Below, one piece after another: positions 9,031 to 17,497 of a stretch of 53,546 nt of DNA (position 1 is its first letter; each line of letters starts with the position of its first letter). The stretch covers positions 1 through 53,546 of the forward strand of contig CABXHU010000008.1 in assembly GCA_902512065.1 (NCBI GenBank), given 5' to 3'. The notes below the pieces were generated by a model. It worked only from the letters and a program-made list of their open reading frames with translations, ran no database searches and was not told the DNA's origin. Position numbers and translations under genes: made by a program. This DNA is from an uncultured Bacteroidota bacterium. GTDB taxonomy: Bacteria > Bacteroidota > Bacteroidia > Flavobacteriales > Flavobacteriaceae.

Positions 9031-11178
9031 TTGATTAAGAAAAGAAGTATATTCATCGTTTTTTGTCTTTCATTTATTTTTTCATATTCTCAACAATATT
9101 CAGATATAGTTGATACTAGAATTGGCTCTAAAGGGGACGCTCTTGCTTGTGGATATTCCTTTATTGGAGCATGTTACCCTTTTGGGATGGTTCAATTTAC
9201 TCCAAGTTTTTTTTCCCCTCAAAGAGGTTTTGTAATTACCCAACTAAATGGAGCTGGCTGCTCTAATTTTGGAAATTTCCCTGTCATGCCTTTAGCTGGG
9301 TCGATAAAAACCTCTCCGTTTGATATGAATTCATATCCAAAATATTCTAGCATTAACAATGCTTCAGCTGGGTATTTATCAGTTGAAATGAAAGACAGTA
9401 TCACAAGCAATTTAACTGTTACAAAACGATCTGGAGTAGCCAATTTTATATTTAATAAATCAGAAAAGGGGACTGTAATTATTGGCTCTGGAATTAATTC
9501 TTCAGATTCAAAATATATTAAGGAAGCTAGCATAGATATTACCTCTAATTATACTTGTGAAGGGTTTACTAAAGGAGGAGAGTTTTGTGGAACAGAAATA
9601 CCATATAAAATATATTTTGCAGCAGAATTTGATAGACCAGCAAACAAAGTAGGCACGTGGAATGGCAGAACATTAAGCGATCAATTAGTTAGTAAAGGAA
9701 AAAATTCAGGTGCTTTTTTCACATTTGACACCTCTGATGAAAATGAAGTAAATTATAGAATTGCAATTTCATTTGTATCAATTGAAAATGCAAAGAAGAA
9801 TTTAGCTGCTGAAAATTTAAATTTAAATTTTCAGGAATATATGAATAACACAAAAAGTGTTTGGGATCAGCATTTAAATAAAATTCAGATCAAGACTCCA
9901 GATAAAGATAGGCGTGTGCAATTTTACACTCACCTTTATCATAGTTTAGTTCATCCAAATATAGTTAGTGATGTAAATGGAGAGTACATGGGGGCCGATT
10001 TTAAGAAATATAAAACAACTGATGATAGAGATCATTATAGCTCTTTTAGTGTATGGGATACCTATAGAACACAAGGGCAGCTAGTAGCAATGTTATTTCC
10101 TAAAGAGAGTAGTGATATGATGGAGTCTTTAGTAAATTTTGCAGAGCAAGCAGGTGGTTATGGTAGGTGGATCTTGGCAAATATTGAAACTGGAATAATG
10201 CAAGGTGATCCTACTCCAATTCTAATAGCAAATTCTTATGCTTTTGGAGGCAAGGATTTTGATCATGAGAAAGCTTATAAATATATGTATAGAGGAGCTA
10301 TGATCCCAAGACTTAATTCTCAAAAACAAGAAATAAGACCATACCTCACAGAATATATAAACAATGGACACACCTTTGCCTCAATGATGTTAGAGTATAC
10401 CTCTTCTGATTTTGCAATTGCTCAATTTGCATCACAGGCGTTAGAAAAATTCTCAGATGCTCAGATGCTTATTAATAGAGCTCAGAATTGGAAAAATATT
10501 TACAATCCTGAGATTAAATGGCTTAATTCAAAATTTCCGAATAATGTTTGGAAAAACATAAATCATGATTGGAGAGAAGGAACATATAAAAACTATTTTT
10601 GGATGATCCCCTATAATCTAGAAGGATTAATAAATATAATTGGCGGGGAGCAAGTAGCAGAAAAAAGACTAGACAGTCTATTTACTAGACTAGACGCAAA
10701 ATATGAAGAAGACTGGTTTGCAGCTGGGAATGAGCCTGACTTTCATGTGCCGTGGGTATATAACTGGATTAATAGGCCCGATAAAACATCAAAAACAATT
10801 AACAGAATTTTAAATGAACAGTATAATAGCGGAGAGTCTGGCCTACCAGGAAATGATGATTTAGGAACAATGGGGGCCTGGTATGTGTTTGCTTCTATTG
10901 GGCTATACCCAGTGATCCCAGGAGTTGGAGGGTTTTCAATGAATATCCCACAATTTCAAGATATTTTAATTAATTTACCTAATAAGAAGGAGCTGTTAAT
11001 TAAGCGAAATTCTTCGGACGGTTTAACTGTAAAGTCGTTAACTTTTAATAATACTCCTCATAATTCTACATGGATTTTGTGGGATAAAATTAAAAACGGA
11101 GGCACATTAAATTTTGAAGTTATTGACAGTAACAATTCAAATTGGGGTAAAGAAGAAAAACCGCCAAGTTTTAAATAA
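9031..11178 (+). CDS. GH92 family alpha-mannosidase (copy 1)
   Basis: This is a secreted exo-acting, Ca-dependent alpha-mannosidase of family GH92. The 715-residue product has a signal peptide (cut near SYSQQ). The N-terminal beta-sandwich region carries VDTRIGSKGD and GACYPFGMVQFTP. The (alpha/alpha)6 catalytic region has FSVWDTYRTQGQL and ETGIMQGDPTP, GNEPDFHVPWVYNW, and GLPGNDDLGTMGAWYVF with Gly607-Asn-Asp-Asp610, the conserved region that carries the catalytic-base aspartate in the family. The TTG start is the only one that gives the complete signal peptide. The GNEPDFH loop differs from the two following GH92 proteins, so a different linkage preference is plausible, but linkage cannot be read from sequence alone. 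Confidence 0.92.
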   Translation: MIKKRSIFIVFCLSFIFSYSQQYSDIVDTRIGSKGDALACGYSFIGACYPFGMVQFTPSFFSPQRGFVITQLNGAGCSNFGNFPVMPLAGSIKTSPFDMNSYPKYSSINNASAGYLSVEMKDSITSNLTVTKRSGVANFIFNKSEKGTVIIGSGINSSDSKYIKEASIDITSNYTCEGFTKGGEFCGTEIPYKIYFAAEFDRPANKVGTWNGRTLSDQLVSKGKNSGAFFTFDTSDENEVNYRIAISFVSIENAKKNLAAENLNLNFQEYMNNTKSVWDQHLNKIQIKTPDKDRRVQFYTHLYHSLVHPNIVSDVNGEYMGADFKKYKTTDDRDHYSSFSVWDTYRTQGQLVAMLFPKESSDMMESLVNFAEQAGGYGRWILANIETGIMQGDPTPILIANSYAFGGKDFDHEKAYKYMYRGAMIPRLNSQKQEIRPYLTEYINNGHTFASMMLEYTSSDFAIAQFASQALEKFSDAQMLINRAQNWKNIYNPEIKWLNSKFPNNVWKNINHDWREGTYKNYFWMIPYNLEGLINIIGGEQVAEKRLDSLFTRLDAKYEEDWFAAGNEPDFHVPWVYNWINRPDKTSKTINRILNEQYNSGESGLPGNDDLGTMGAWYVFASIGLYPVIPGVGGFSMNIPQFQDILINLPNKKELLIKRNSSDGLTVKSLTFNNTPHNSTWILWDKIKNGGTLNFEVIDSNNSNWGKEEKPPSFK

Positions 11179-11190
11179 AATGTAATTATA

Positions 11191-13458
11191 ATGAAAGTAT
11201 CAAAAAACGGAATACAAATAATTTTTGCCATAGTTGTTTTAAATTTTATTTTTTTTAATAATCTACATACGGAAGATAATCTCACTAAATATGTTGATCC
11301 ATTTATAGGTTCAGGAGGTCATGGACATGTTTTTGTAGGAGCATCAGTGCCTTTTGGCGGAGTTCAGGTTGGCCCTACTAATTTTAATAAGGGATGGGAC
11401 TGGTCTTCTTCATACCACTATTCAGACAGTATTGTAAAAGGCTTTTGTCATTTAAATGTAAGTGGTACTGGTATGTCAGATTTAGGAGAGCTTACCATTA
11501 TGCCAGCAACAGGAAAACTAAAGGTTAATGCAGGGTCTCAGGATAATCATATGGGAGGATATTCTTCTTTATACAGAAAGAACAAAGAGTTTGTTAGCGC
11601 AGGATATTATAAGGTTCATTTAGAAAGATATGATATAGATGTAGAATTGACAGCGAGTGAACGGGTAGGTTTTCATAAGTACACATTCCCTACCTCCAAT
11701 CAGTCTAGAGTTATTATTGATTTAGGGGAAGGAAGTGCTGATAGGCCAACTCAAACATATTTGAAAAAAGTTAATGACACGGTTTTTCAAGGATATAGAT
11801 TTTCTTCTGGATGGGCCGCTGACCAAAGGGAATATTTTTCACTTATATTATCAAAACCTGTAGACGATTTTATTCTATATGACAGAAATATAAGGCATCA
11901 TAATGATGAGAAAAAAGGAAAATATGTAAAAGGATTTTTGGAATTTAAAACTAAAAAAAATGAAAAAGTTTATGTAAAAATGGGAGTTTCAACTGTCAGC
12001 TCTGAAAATGCTTTAGAAAATTTAATGACTGAGATCCCTCACTGGAATTTTGATAAAGTAAAGAAGGATGCTAAAGAAAAATGGAATGCTGAGCTTTCTA
12101 AGGTTAAAATCAAAACCGATGATATAAAAAAGAAAAGAGTATTCTATACAGCCATGTTCCATACGATGATTGCTCCAAATCTATATCATGATATTAATGG
12201 TGAATATAGAGGTACCGACAAAAAAGTATATAAGGACACTACATTTACTAATTATACTTTATTCTCTCTTTGGGATACTTATAGAGCAGCACATCCGCTT
12301 TATACAATTACTCACCCAGAGCGCGTTGGAGACATGGTTAATTCGATGCTTAAAATTTTTGAACATCAAGGGAAATTACCAGTTTGGCATTTAAGAGGGA
12401 ATGAGACAAACACAATGCCTGGATATAGCGCAATTCCAGTAGTAGTTGATGCTTCATTAAAAGGATTTGATGGAATAGATTTAGAGGCAGTATTTAATGC
12501 TGTTAAAACAAGCGCTACTGGAGACTTTGAACCAGGAGTAAAAGATCTAATGAAATACGGCTATATTCCGGCAGATTTTATGGCCGAATCTGTTGCAAGT
12601 AATATGGAATATGCTATAGGTGACTGGGCAATTGCACAGCTAGCAAAAAAATTAAACAAGCAAGAAGATTATGAGTATTTCTCTAATCGCTCTAAAGCAT
12701 ATCAACAGTATTTTGATCCTGAAACTAGATTTATGAGAGGCAAACTTTCAGATGGAAGTTGGAGAACTCCTTTTGACCCTATATCAGCACAGCATAGAGT
12801 TAATGATTATTGTGAAGGGAATGCATGGCAATACTTATGGCTTGTTCCTCAAGATCCTGAAGGATTAATAGAACTGCTTGGCGGAGATCAGAAGTATACA
12901 GAAAAATTAGATCAATTATTTAACATGTCTTCAAAGCAAGAAGAAGGAGCTTCAATGGATATTACGGGATTAATAGGCCAGTATGCTCATGGAAATGAAC
13001 CCAGTCATCATACGACCTATATGTATGCATATTCTGGAGAATCGTATAAAATTGCAGACAAGATTAGGTACATCAACAATGAATTATACACAGACCAGCC
13101 CGACGGACTTTCTGGCAATGAAGATTGTGGCCAAATGTCAGCATGGTATATGTTTTCATCAATGGGATTTTATCCTGTTAACCCTTCAAACGGAGCATAT
13201 GTTTTTGGATCACCACTTTTTGATGAGGTGTTGATTGATTTGCCTGAAGACAAATCATTTAAAATTATTGCAGATAATAATTCGGATCAGAATATATACA
13301 TTCAGTCTGTAGAATTAAACGGGAAAGACCATAACCATTCTTATATAACTCATAAGCAGATTATGGATGGAGGGGAATTACGATTTATAATGGGTGATAA
13401 GCCAAACTATAATTTTGGAAAGGATAAAAAGTTCAGACCCGCTTCAATTGTTTACTAA
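11191..13458 (+). CDS. GH92 family alpha-mannosidase (copy 2)
   Basis: This is a second exo-alpha-mannosidase, 755 residues, with an N-terminal hydrophobic signal segment (about 8-27). Family landmarks in order are KYVDPFIGSGGHGHVFVGA, SVPFGGVQVGP, FSLWDTYRAAHPLYT, GNETNTMPGYSAIPVVVDA, EGNAWQYLWLVPQDPEG, HGNEPSHH from His600, and GNEDCGQMSAWYMFSSMGFY from Gly642. The conserved Glu and Asp residues expected for an acid/base GH92 mechanism are present. It lies 12 bp after copy 1 and 9 bp before copy 3, on the same strand, so all three are probably cotranscribed. It is clearly not a recent duplicate of either neighbour: only the family motifs align by eye. Confidence 0.93.
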   Translation: MKVSKNGIQIIFAIVVLNFIFFNNLHTEDNLTKYVDPFIGSGGHGHVFVGASVPFGGVQVGPTNFNKGWDWSSSYHYSDSIVKGFCHLNVSGTGMSDLGELTIMPATGKLKVNAGSQDNHMGGYSSLYRKNKEFVSAGYYKVHLERYDIDVELTASERVGFHKYTFPTSNQSRVIIDLGEGSADRPTQTYLKKVNDTVFQGYRFSSGWAADQREYFSLILSKPVDDFILYDRNIRHHNDEKKGKYVKGFLEFKTKKNEKVYVKMGVSTVSSENALENLMTEIPHWNFDKVKKDAKEKWNAELSKVKIKTDDIKKKRVFYTAMFHTMIAPNLYHDINGEYRGTDKKVYKDTTFTNYTLFSLWDTYRAAHPLYTITHPERVGDMVNSMLKIFEHQGKLPVWHLRGNETNTMPGYSAIPVVVDASLKGFDGIDLEAVFNAVKTSATGDFEPGVKDLMKYGYIPADFMAESVASNMEYAIGDWAIAQLAKKLNKQEDYEYFSNRSKAYQQYFDPETRFMRGKLSDGSWRTPFDPISAQHRVNDYCEGNAWQYLWLVPQDPEGLIELLGGDQKYTEKLDQLFNMSSKQEEGASMDITGLIGQYAHGNEPSHHTTYMYAYSGESYKIADKIRYINNELYTDQPDGLSGNEDCGQMSAWYMFSSMGFYPVNPSNGAYVFGSPLFDEVLIDLPEDKSFKIIADNNSDQNIYIQSVELNGKDHNHSYITHKQIMDGGELRFIMGDKPNYNFGKDKKFRPASIVY

Positions 13459-13467
13459 AAAAAAATT

Positions 13468-15780
13468 ATGCATAGACTACCTATTTTTATTTTACTAATA
13501 TTTATCCCCAATGGATTATTATCCAGTAATTACCTGGAGTTTAATGATGAAGATTTAGTTCAATATGTGAATCCGTTAATTGGTACGGACTCTTCACATA
13601 GTCTTTCTAATGGGAACACATATCCTGCAATTGCACGACCATGGGGCATGAATTTTTGGACACCTCAAACTGGTAAAATGGGAGATGGATGGGCTTATAC
13701 TTATAAAGCCACAGAATTGGTTGGATTTAAGCAAACTCATCAACCAAGCCCTTGGATTAATGATTATGGAGCTTTTTCAATTATGCCCGGGATAGGGATG
13801 CTTAAGGTTCTTGAAGAAAAAAGAAAAGCTAAATTTTCTCATAAGAATGAAGTAGTTCAGCCACATTATTATAAAGTGTTATTGGATGAGATTAACACAA
13901 CTGTTGAATTTACTGCTACAGAAAGGTCGACCTATTTCCAATTTACATTTCCAAAAACAGACAAAGCAAATCTTATTATTGATGCTTTCTTTAAGAATTC
14001 AGAGATTGAAGTTATCCCAGAAGAAAATAAAATCATTGGAATTGCAAGGAACAATTCTGGAGGGGTCCCTGAAAATTTTGCAAATTACTTTATTATTGAA
14101 TTTGACAGGTCATTTACAGTTTCAGGAACTTGGAATAAGTCTGGAAGAATCAATGCAAAACAAAACTTAAAAGGAGAGCATGTAGGAGCATATGTTACTT
14201 TTGACACAGGTGATAATCAGGTAATTAAAGCTAAAATATCATCTTCATTTATTAGTCATCAGCAGGCTTTAATAAATTTAAAAAGAGAGTTGCCAGCTGA
14301 TTTAAGTTTTGATGAGATTGTAGATCAAGGAAGAAAAGTTTGGAACAAGGAGCTTTCAAAAATTAGAGTTACCACTGGTAATTCTAAAGATGATCTATCA
14401 AATAAAATTAAATTTTATTCATGTTTTTACCGCACTATTTTATTCCCAAGAGAATTTCATGAATATGATGACCAGGGCAGACAAATACACTATAGCCCAT
14501 ACAACGGGAAAGTACTAGACGGCCCATTATATACTGATAATGGATTTTGGGATACATTCAGAGCAGTTTTCCCTTTCTATACTTTACTATATCCTGAAAA
14601 GCTTGGTGAAATAATGCAAGGGATTATGGTGAATCCATATTTAGAAAGCGGCTGGCTTCCTGAATGGTCCAGTCCAGGTCATAGGGATTGTATGATAGGC
14701 TCAAACTCTGCCTCAATTATAGCGGAAGCTTATATTAAAGGGATTACAGAGTTTGATATTAGCTCAGCATATCAAGGTATTCTTAATAGTTCTAAGAATG
14801 AAGGCCCATTAAGTTCAGTTGGAAGAAAAGGAGCAGATTTATATAATGATTTAGGATACATTCCATACGATTCTTCTGTTAATGAAAATGTTGCAAGAAC
14901 TTTAGAATATTCCTATAACGATTTTTCCATTTGGAAATTAGCAGAAGTATTAAATAGGCCTGAAGATGAAATTGACATGTTCAAGGAACGATCAAGCTAT
15001 TATAAAAATGTGTTTGATTCTTCTACAAATTTTATGCGTGGAAAGTTAAAAAATGGAGAATTTCAAGCACCATTTAAACCAGATGCTTGGGGAGGAGCCT
15101 TTACTGAAGGCAGTTCTTGGCATTATACTTGGTCAGTGCTTCACGACCCTAAAGGCCTTATTGACTTAATGGGAGGAAAAACAAGTTTTACTCAGAAATT
15201 AGATGATGTATTTACTACAGCTCCAACCTCTGATTATTCTTATTATGGATTTAAGATTCATGAAATAGTAGAAATGGAATTGGTTAATATGGGGCAATAT
15301 GCTCATGGGAATCAGCCCATTCAACATGCAATTTATTTTTATAATTATGTACAAGAACCCTGGAAAACTCAAGAAAAAGTAAGACATGTATTAAATAATT
15401 TATATGGAGATGGTCCTGACGGTTATTGTGGGGATGAAGATAATGGCCAAACTTCAGCATGGTTTCTTTTTTCAGCTATGGGATTTTATCCAGTAGCACC
15501 TGTGACAGGGCAATATGTTATTGGGAGTCCATTATTTGATGCAATGGAAATTACATTAGATAATGGAAATAAGATCAATATAGAAGCAAAGAATAATAAT
15601 AAGTCTAGCGTGTATGTAAATCAGCTTAAGTTTAATAAATCACAATACACAAAAAATTGGTTTTCTCATAAAGATTTAAGAGAAGGTGCTAATATTATTT
15701 TTAATATGGGAGATAAACCAAATTTTAATTGGGGCTCTAAAATAAAAGATGTTCCATATTCTATGAGTACTGCAAATTAA
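13468..15780 (+). CDS. GH92 family alpha-mannosidase (copy 3)
   Basis: This is the third GH92 enzyme, 770 residues, with a short signal peptide (MHRLPIFILLIFIPNGLLSS). Landmarks are YVNPLIGTDSSHSLSNGNTY, ARPWGMNFWTPQTG, NGFWDTFRAVFPFY, LPEWSSPGHRDCMIG, EGSSWHYTWSVLHDPKG, HGNQPIQH from His613, and GDEDNGQTSAWFLFSAMGFY from residue 655. The HGNQP and GDEDNG variants mark a GH92 subgroup different from copies 1 and 2, as I recall the family. It would act on another alpha-mannosidic linkage or branch. It is the last gene of the locus on this strand; the next gene starts 45 bp later and is unrelated. No sulfatase, GH76 or GH125 follows. Confidence 0.93.
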   Translation: MHRLPIFILLIFIPNGLLSSNYLEFNDEDLVQYVNPLIGTDSSHSLSNGNTYPAIARPWGMNFWTPQTGKMGDGWAYTYKATELVGFKQTHQPSPWINDYGAFSIMPGIGMLKVLEEKRKAKFSHKNEVVQPHYYKVLLDEINTTVEFTATERSTYFQFTFPKTDKANLIIDAFFKNSEIEVIPEENKIIGIARNNSGGVPENFANYFIIEFDRSFTVSGTWNKSGRINAKQNLKGEHVGAYVTFDTGDNQVIKAKISSSFISHQQALINLKRELPADLSFDEIVDQGRKVWNKELSKIRVTTGNSKDDLSNKIKFYSCFYRTILFPREFHEYDDQGRQIHYSPYNGKVLDGPLYTDNGFWDTFRAVFPFYTLLYPEKLGEIMQGIMVNPYLESGWLPEWSSPGHRDCMIGSNSASIIAEAYIKGITEFDISSAYQGILNSSKNEGPLSSVGRKGADLYNDLGYIPYDSSVNENVARTLEYSYNDFSIWKLAEVLNRPEDEIDMFKERSSYYKNVFDSSTNFMRGKLKNGEFQAPFKPDAWGGAFTEGSSWHYTWSVLHDPKGLIDLMGGKTSFTQKLDDVFTTAPTSDYSYYGFKIHEIVEMELVNMGQYAHGNQPIQHAIYFYNYVQEPWKTQEKVRHVLNNLYGDGPDGYCGDEDNGQTSAWFLFSAMGFYPVAPVTGQYVIGSPLFDAMEITLDNGNKINIEAKNNNKSSVYVNQLKFNKSQYTKNWFSHKDLREGANIIFNMGDKPNFNWGSKIKDVPYSMSTAN

Positions 15781-15825
15781 ATCTTCTATTTTTCGTATTT
15801 TAGCCTCACAAAAATTATTAAAATT

Positions 15826-16566
15826 ATGGGACAACATTTATCTTATAGATCTAAAAATCCAGCATTAAATTCAAAAATATTTAATCAATCTTTAGCAAGA
15901 GATTCATCAGATGTTATGACAATTCAAGGAACTGTGGATAAAACTGCAATAGCTCTTTCTATTTTACTTGTAGCAGGCTATTTTAGCTATACTTCTTTTT
16001 CACCAGTAATTATGTGGGGAGGTTTTATAGGAGGCTTTATAGTAGCAATAGCTACAATGGCTAAAAAAACATGGGCGCCATATACTGTCCCTATTTATGC
16101 AGTGTTAGAAGGCCTTTTTTTAGGAGGAATTTCTTTTTTTTATAATTCTTTATACGAAGGAATTGTGTTACAGTCTATAACAATAACCGTTTGTATCCTA
16201 TTGTCTTTACTTTTTGCATATAGAGCTAAGATTATAAAAGCTACAGAGAATTTTAAGCTTGGCGTATTTGCTGCTACCGGGGGGATTGTCTTAATATACA
16301 TAGTAGATTTTATAATGAGTTTTTTTGGAACAGGGATTTCGGTTTTAAACATCAATAACTCTTCTACTTTTAGTATTCTGTTTAGTCTTGGAGTGGTTGT
16401 TATCGCTTCACTTAATTTAGTAATTGATTTTGATTTTATTGAAGAAGGCGCCGAAAAAGGAGCTCCAAAATACATGGAATGGTATGGCACGTTTGGATTA
16501 TTAATTACACTAGTATGGCTTTATTTGGAAATCCTAAGAATGCTGGCAAAAATGAGAAATAGATAG
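15826..16566 (+). CDS. Bax inhibitor-1/YccA family integral membrane protein
   Basis: The 246-residue product has about seven hydrophobic segments and the YccA/BI-1 pattern of Bacteroidota: a soluble N-terminus with YRSKNPALNSKIFNQ and MTIQGTVDKTAIALSIL, a GLFLGGISFFYNSLYEGIV segment in mid-protein, and a C-terminal acidic stretch (DFDFIEEGAEKGAPKYMEW) before the last membrane helix. Bacterial relatives act in membrane-protein quality control or calcium leak; its function here is not known. It ends 2 bp from the convergent DUF3078 gene. Confidence 0.88.
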   Translation: MGQHLSYRSKNPALNSKIFNQSLARDSSDVMTIQGTVDKTAIALSILLVAGYFSYTSFSPVIMWGGFIGGFIVAIATMAKKTWAPYTVPIYAVLEGLFLGGISFFYNSLYEGIVLQSITITVCILLSLLFAYRAKIIKATENFKLGVFAATGGIVLIYIVDFIMSFFGTGISVLNINNSSTFSILFSLGVVVIASLNLVIDFDFIEEGAEKGAPKYMEWYGTFGLLITLVWLYLEILRMLAKMRNR

Positions 16567-16567
16567 G

Positions 16568-17476
16568 CTATTTAAATGTAGGCAGCTCTAATAAGTTTAG
16601 ATTGATAGAAAGCCCAAACACTTCTCTTAGTTGAATTCTTTTTATGGCATTATCATCATACAGGAGCTGTATGATAAGGTTAGTTGAGAGATAGTCATTG
16701 ACTTTCATAAATGCAGAAATTGTATAATCCACATCAATATTTTCTGGCTTTTCTAGATAATCTGAATACAGATTGATTCGTTGTTCAAGCTGTACATTTT
16801 CAACTACCTCAAATTTGTAATATGCACTTAGTGATGCTCCTAATTCAAACCTAGATATTTCACCTTGTGGTACTCCAAAATACTCTTCTCCTTCAGCTAG
16901 ATTGTCAGTAAATTTTTTGCTTGCAAGAATTAGTCTCCCAGTTATAGGAGCCATATTAACCCATAATGAGTTATCTTCTTTCCAATAGACACCTACACCA
17001 AGCTGTAGGTATGCTGGAGACAAGAATCTTGTTGTTTCTTCTTTAATTTCAACATCATCGGATGGATTAGAATATTTATACCCTTTTGCAAATTGAGTTT
17101 TAAAATTTAAAAAACTAGAAAAGCTAAATTTCTCTATAAACTTCTTCCCGATTAATGAATTAATTTCAATTCTATCATCGATCTTTTTAAAATATTTGCT
17201 GTCACTATTTTTATTTATTCCAAATGATCCTATCATTTTTGTGTCCCATGACCATCCGTTTTTATAGTAGTTAACATTATAGTCTACAGTTAATGTAGCT
17301 GCTACACTATTTTCTCCACCAGAAATCCAATTACTAAAAGCTGTTTGATTAACAATAAAGCTTGTGATTCCTGATTTTTTCCATCCCTCGACTTTTAAAG
17401 AATCTGTTTCTATTTCCTGAGCGTTTAAACCAAAGGATAAGAAGAAAATAAATAATATGCTGAGGGTTTTATTCAT
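16568..17476 (-). CDS. DUF3078 outer-membrane beta-barrel-like protein
   Basis: The 302-residue product has a signal peptide (cut near LNAQ) followed by the DUF3078 signature: GWKKSGITSFIVNQTAFSNW, the ISGGENSVA stretch, then NYYKNGWSWDTKMIGSFGIN. Alternating beta-rich segments and the terminal FGLSINLNLLELPTF suggest a small outer-membrane barrel. The biochemical role of the family is unknown. The gene stands 21 bp downstream of the recombinase-like gene on the same strand, so some readthrough is likely. Confidence 0.83.
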   Translation of the reverse strand: MNKTLSILFIFFLSFGLNAQEIETDSLKVEGWKKSGITSFIVNQTAFSNWISGGENSVAATLTVDYNVNYYKNGWSWDTKMIGSFGINKNSDSKYFKKIDDRIEINSLIGKKFIEKFSFSSFLNFKTQFAKGYKYSNPSDDVEIKEETTRFLSPAYLQLGVGVYWKEDNSLWVNMAPITGRLILASKKFTDNLAEGEEYFGVPQGEISRFELGASLSAYYKFEVVENVQLEQRINLYSDYLEKPENIDVDYTISAFMKVNDYLSTNLIIQLLYDDNAIKRIQLREVFGLSINLNLLELPTFK

Positions 17477-17497
17477 TGTATTTTATTCAATTTAAAT

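Noticed and set aside
12170-14170. Extra plus-strand frames inside the GH92 genes (12170-12394, 12983-13234, 13886-14170)
   Set aside because: They overlap fully with well-supported GH92 coding sequence and show no recognisable protein features.
9031-15780. Three GH92 genes as products of a recent tandem triplication
   Set aside because: Only family motifs align; loops and base motifs belong to different subgroups, so they are old paralogues or independently acquired genes.
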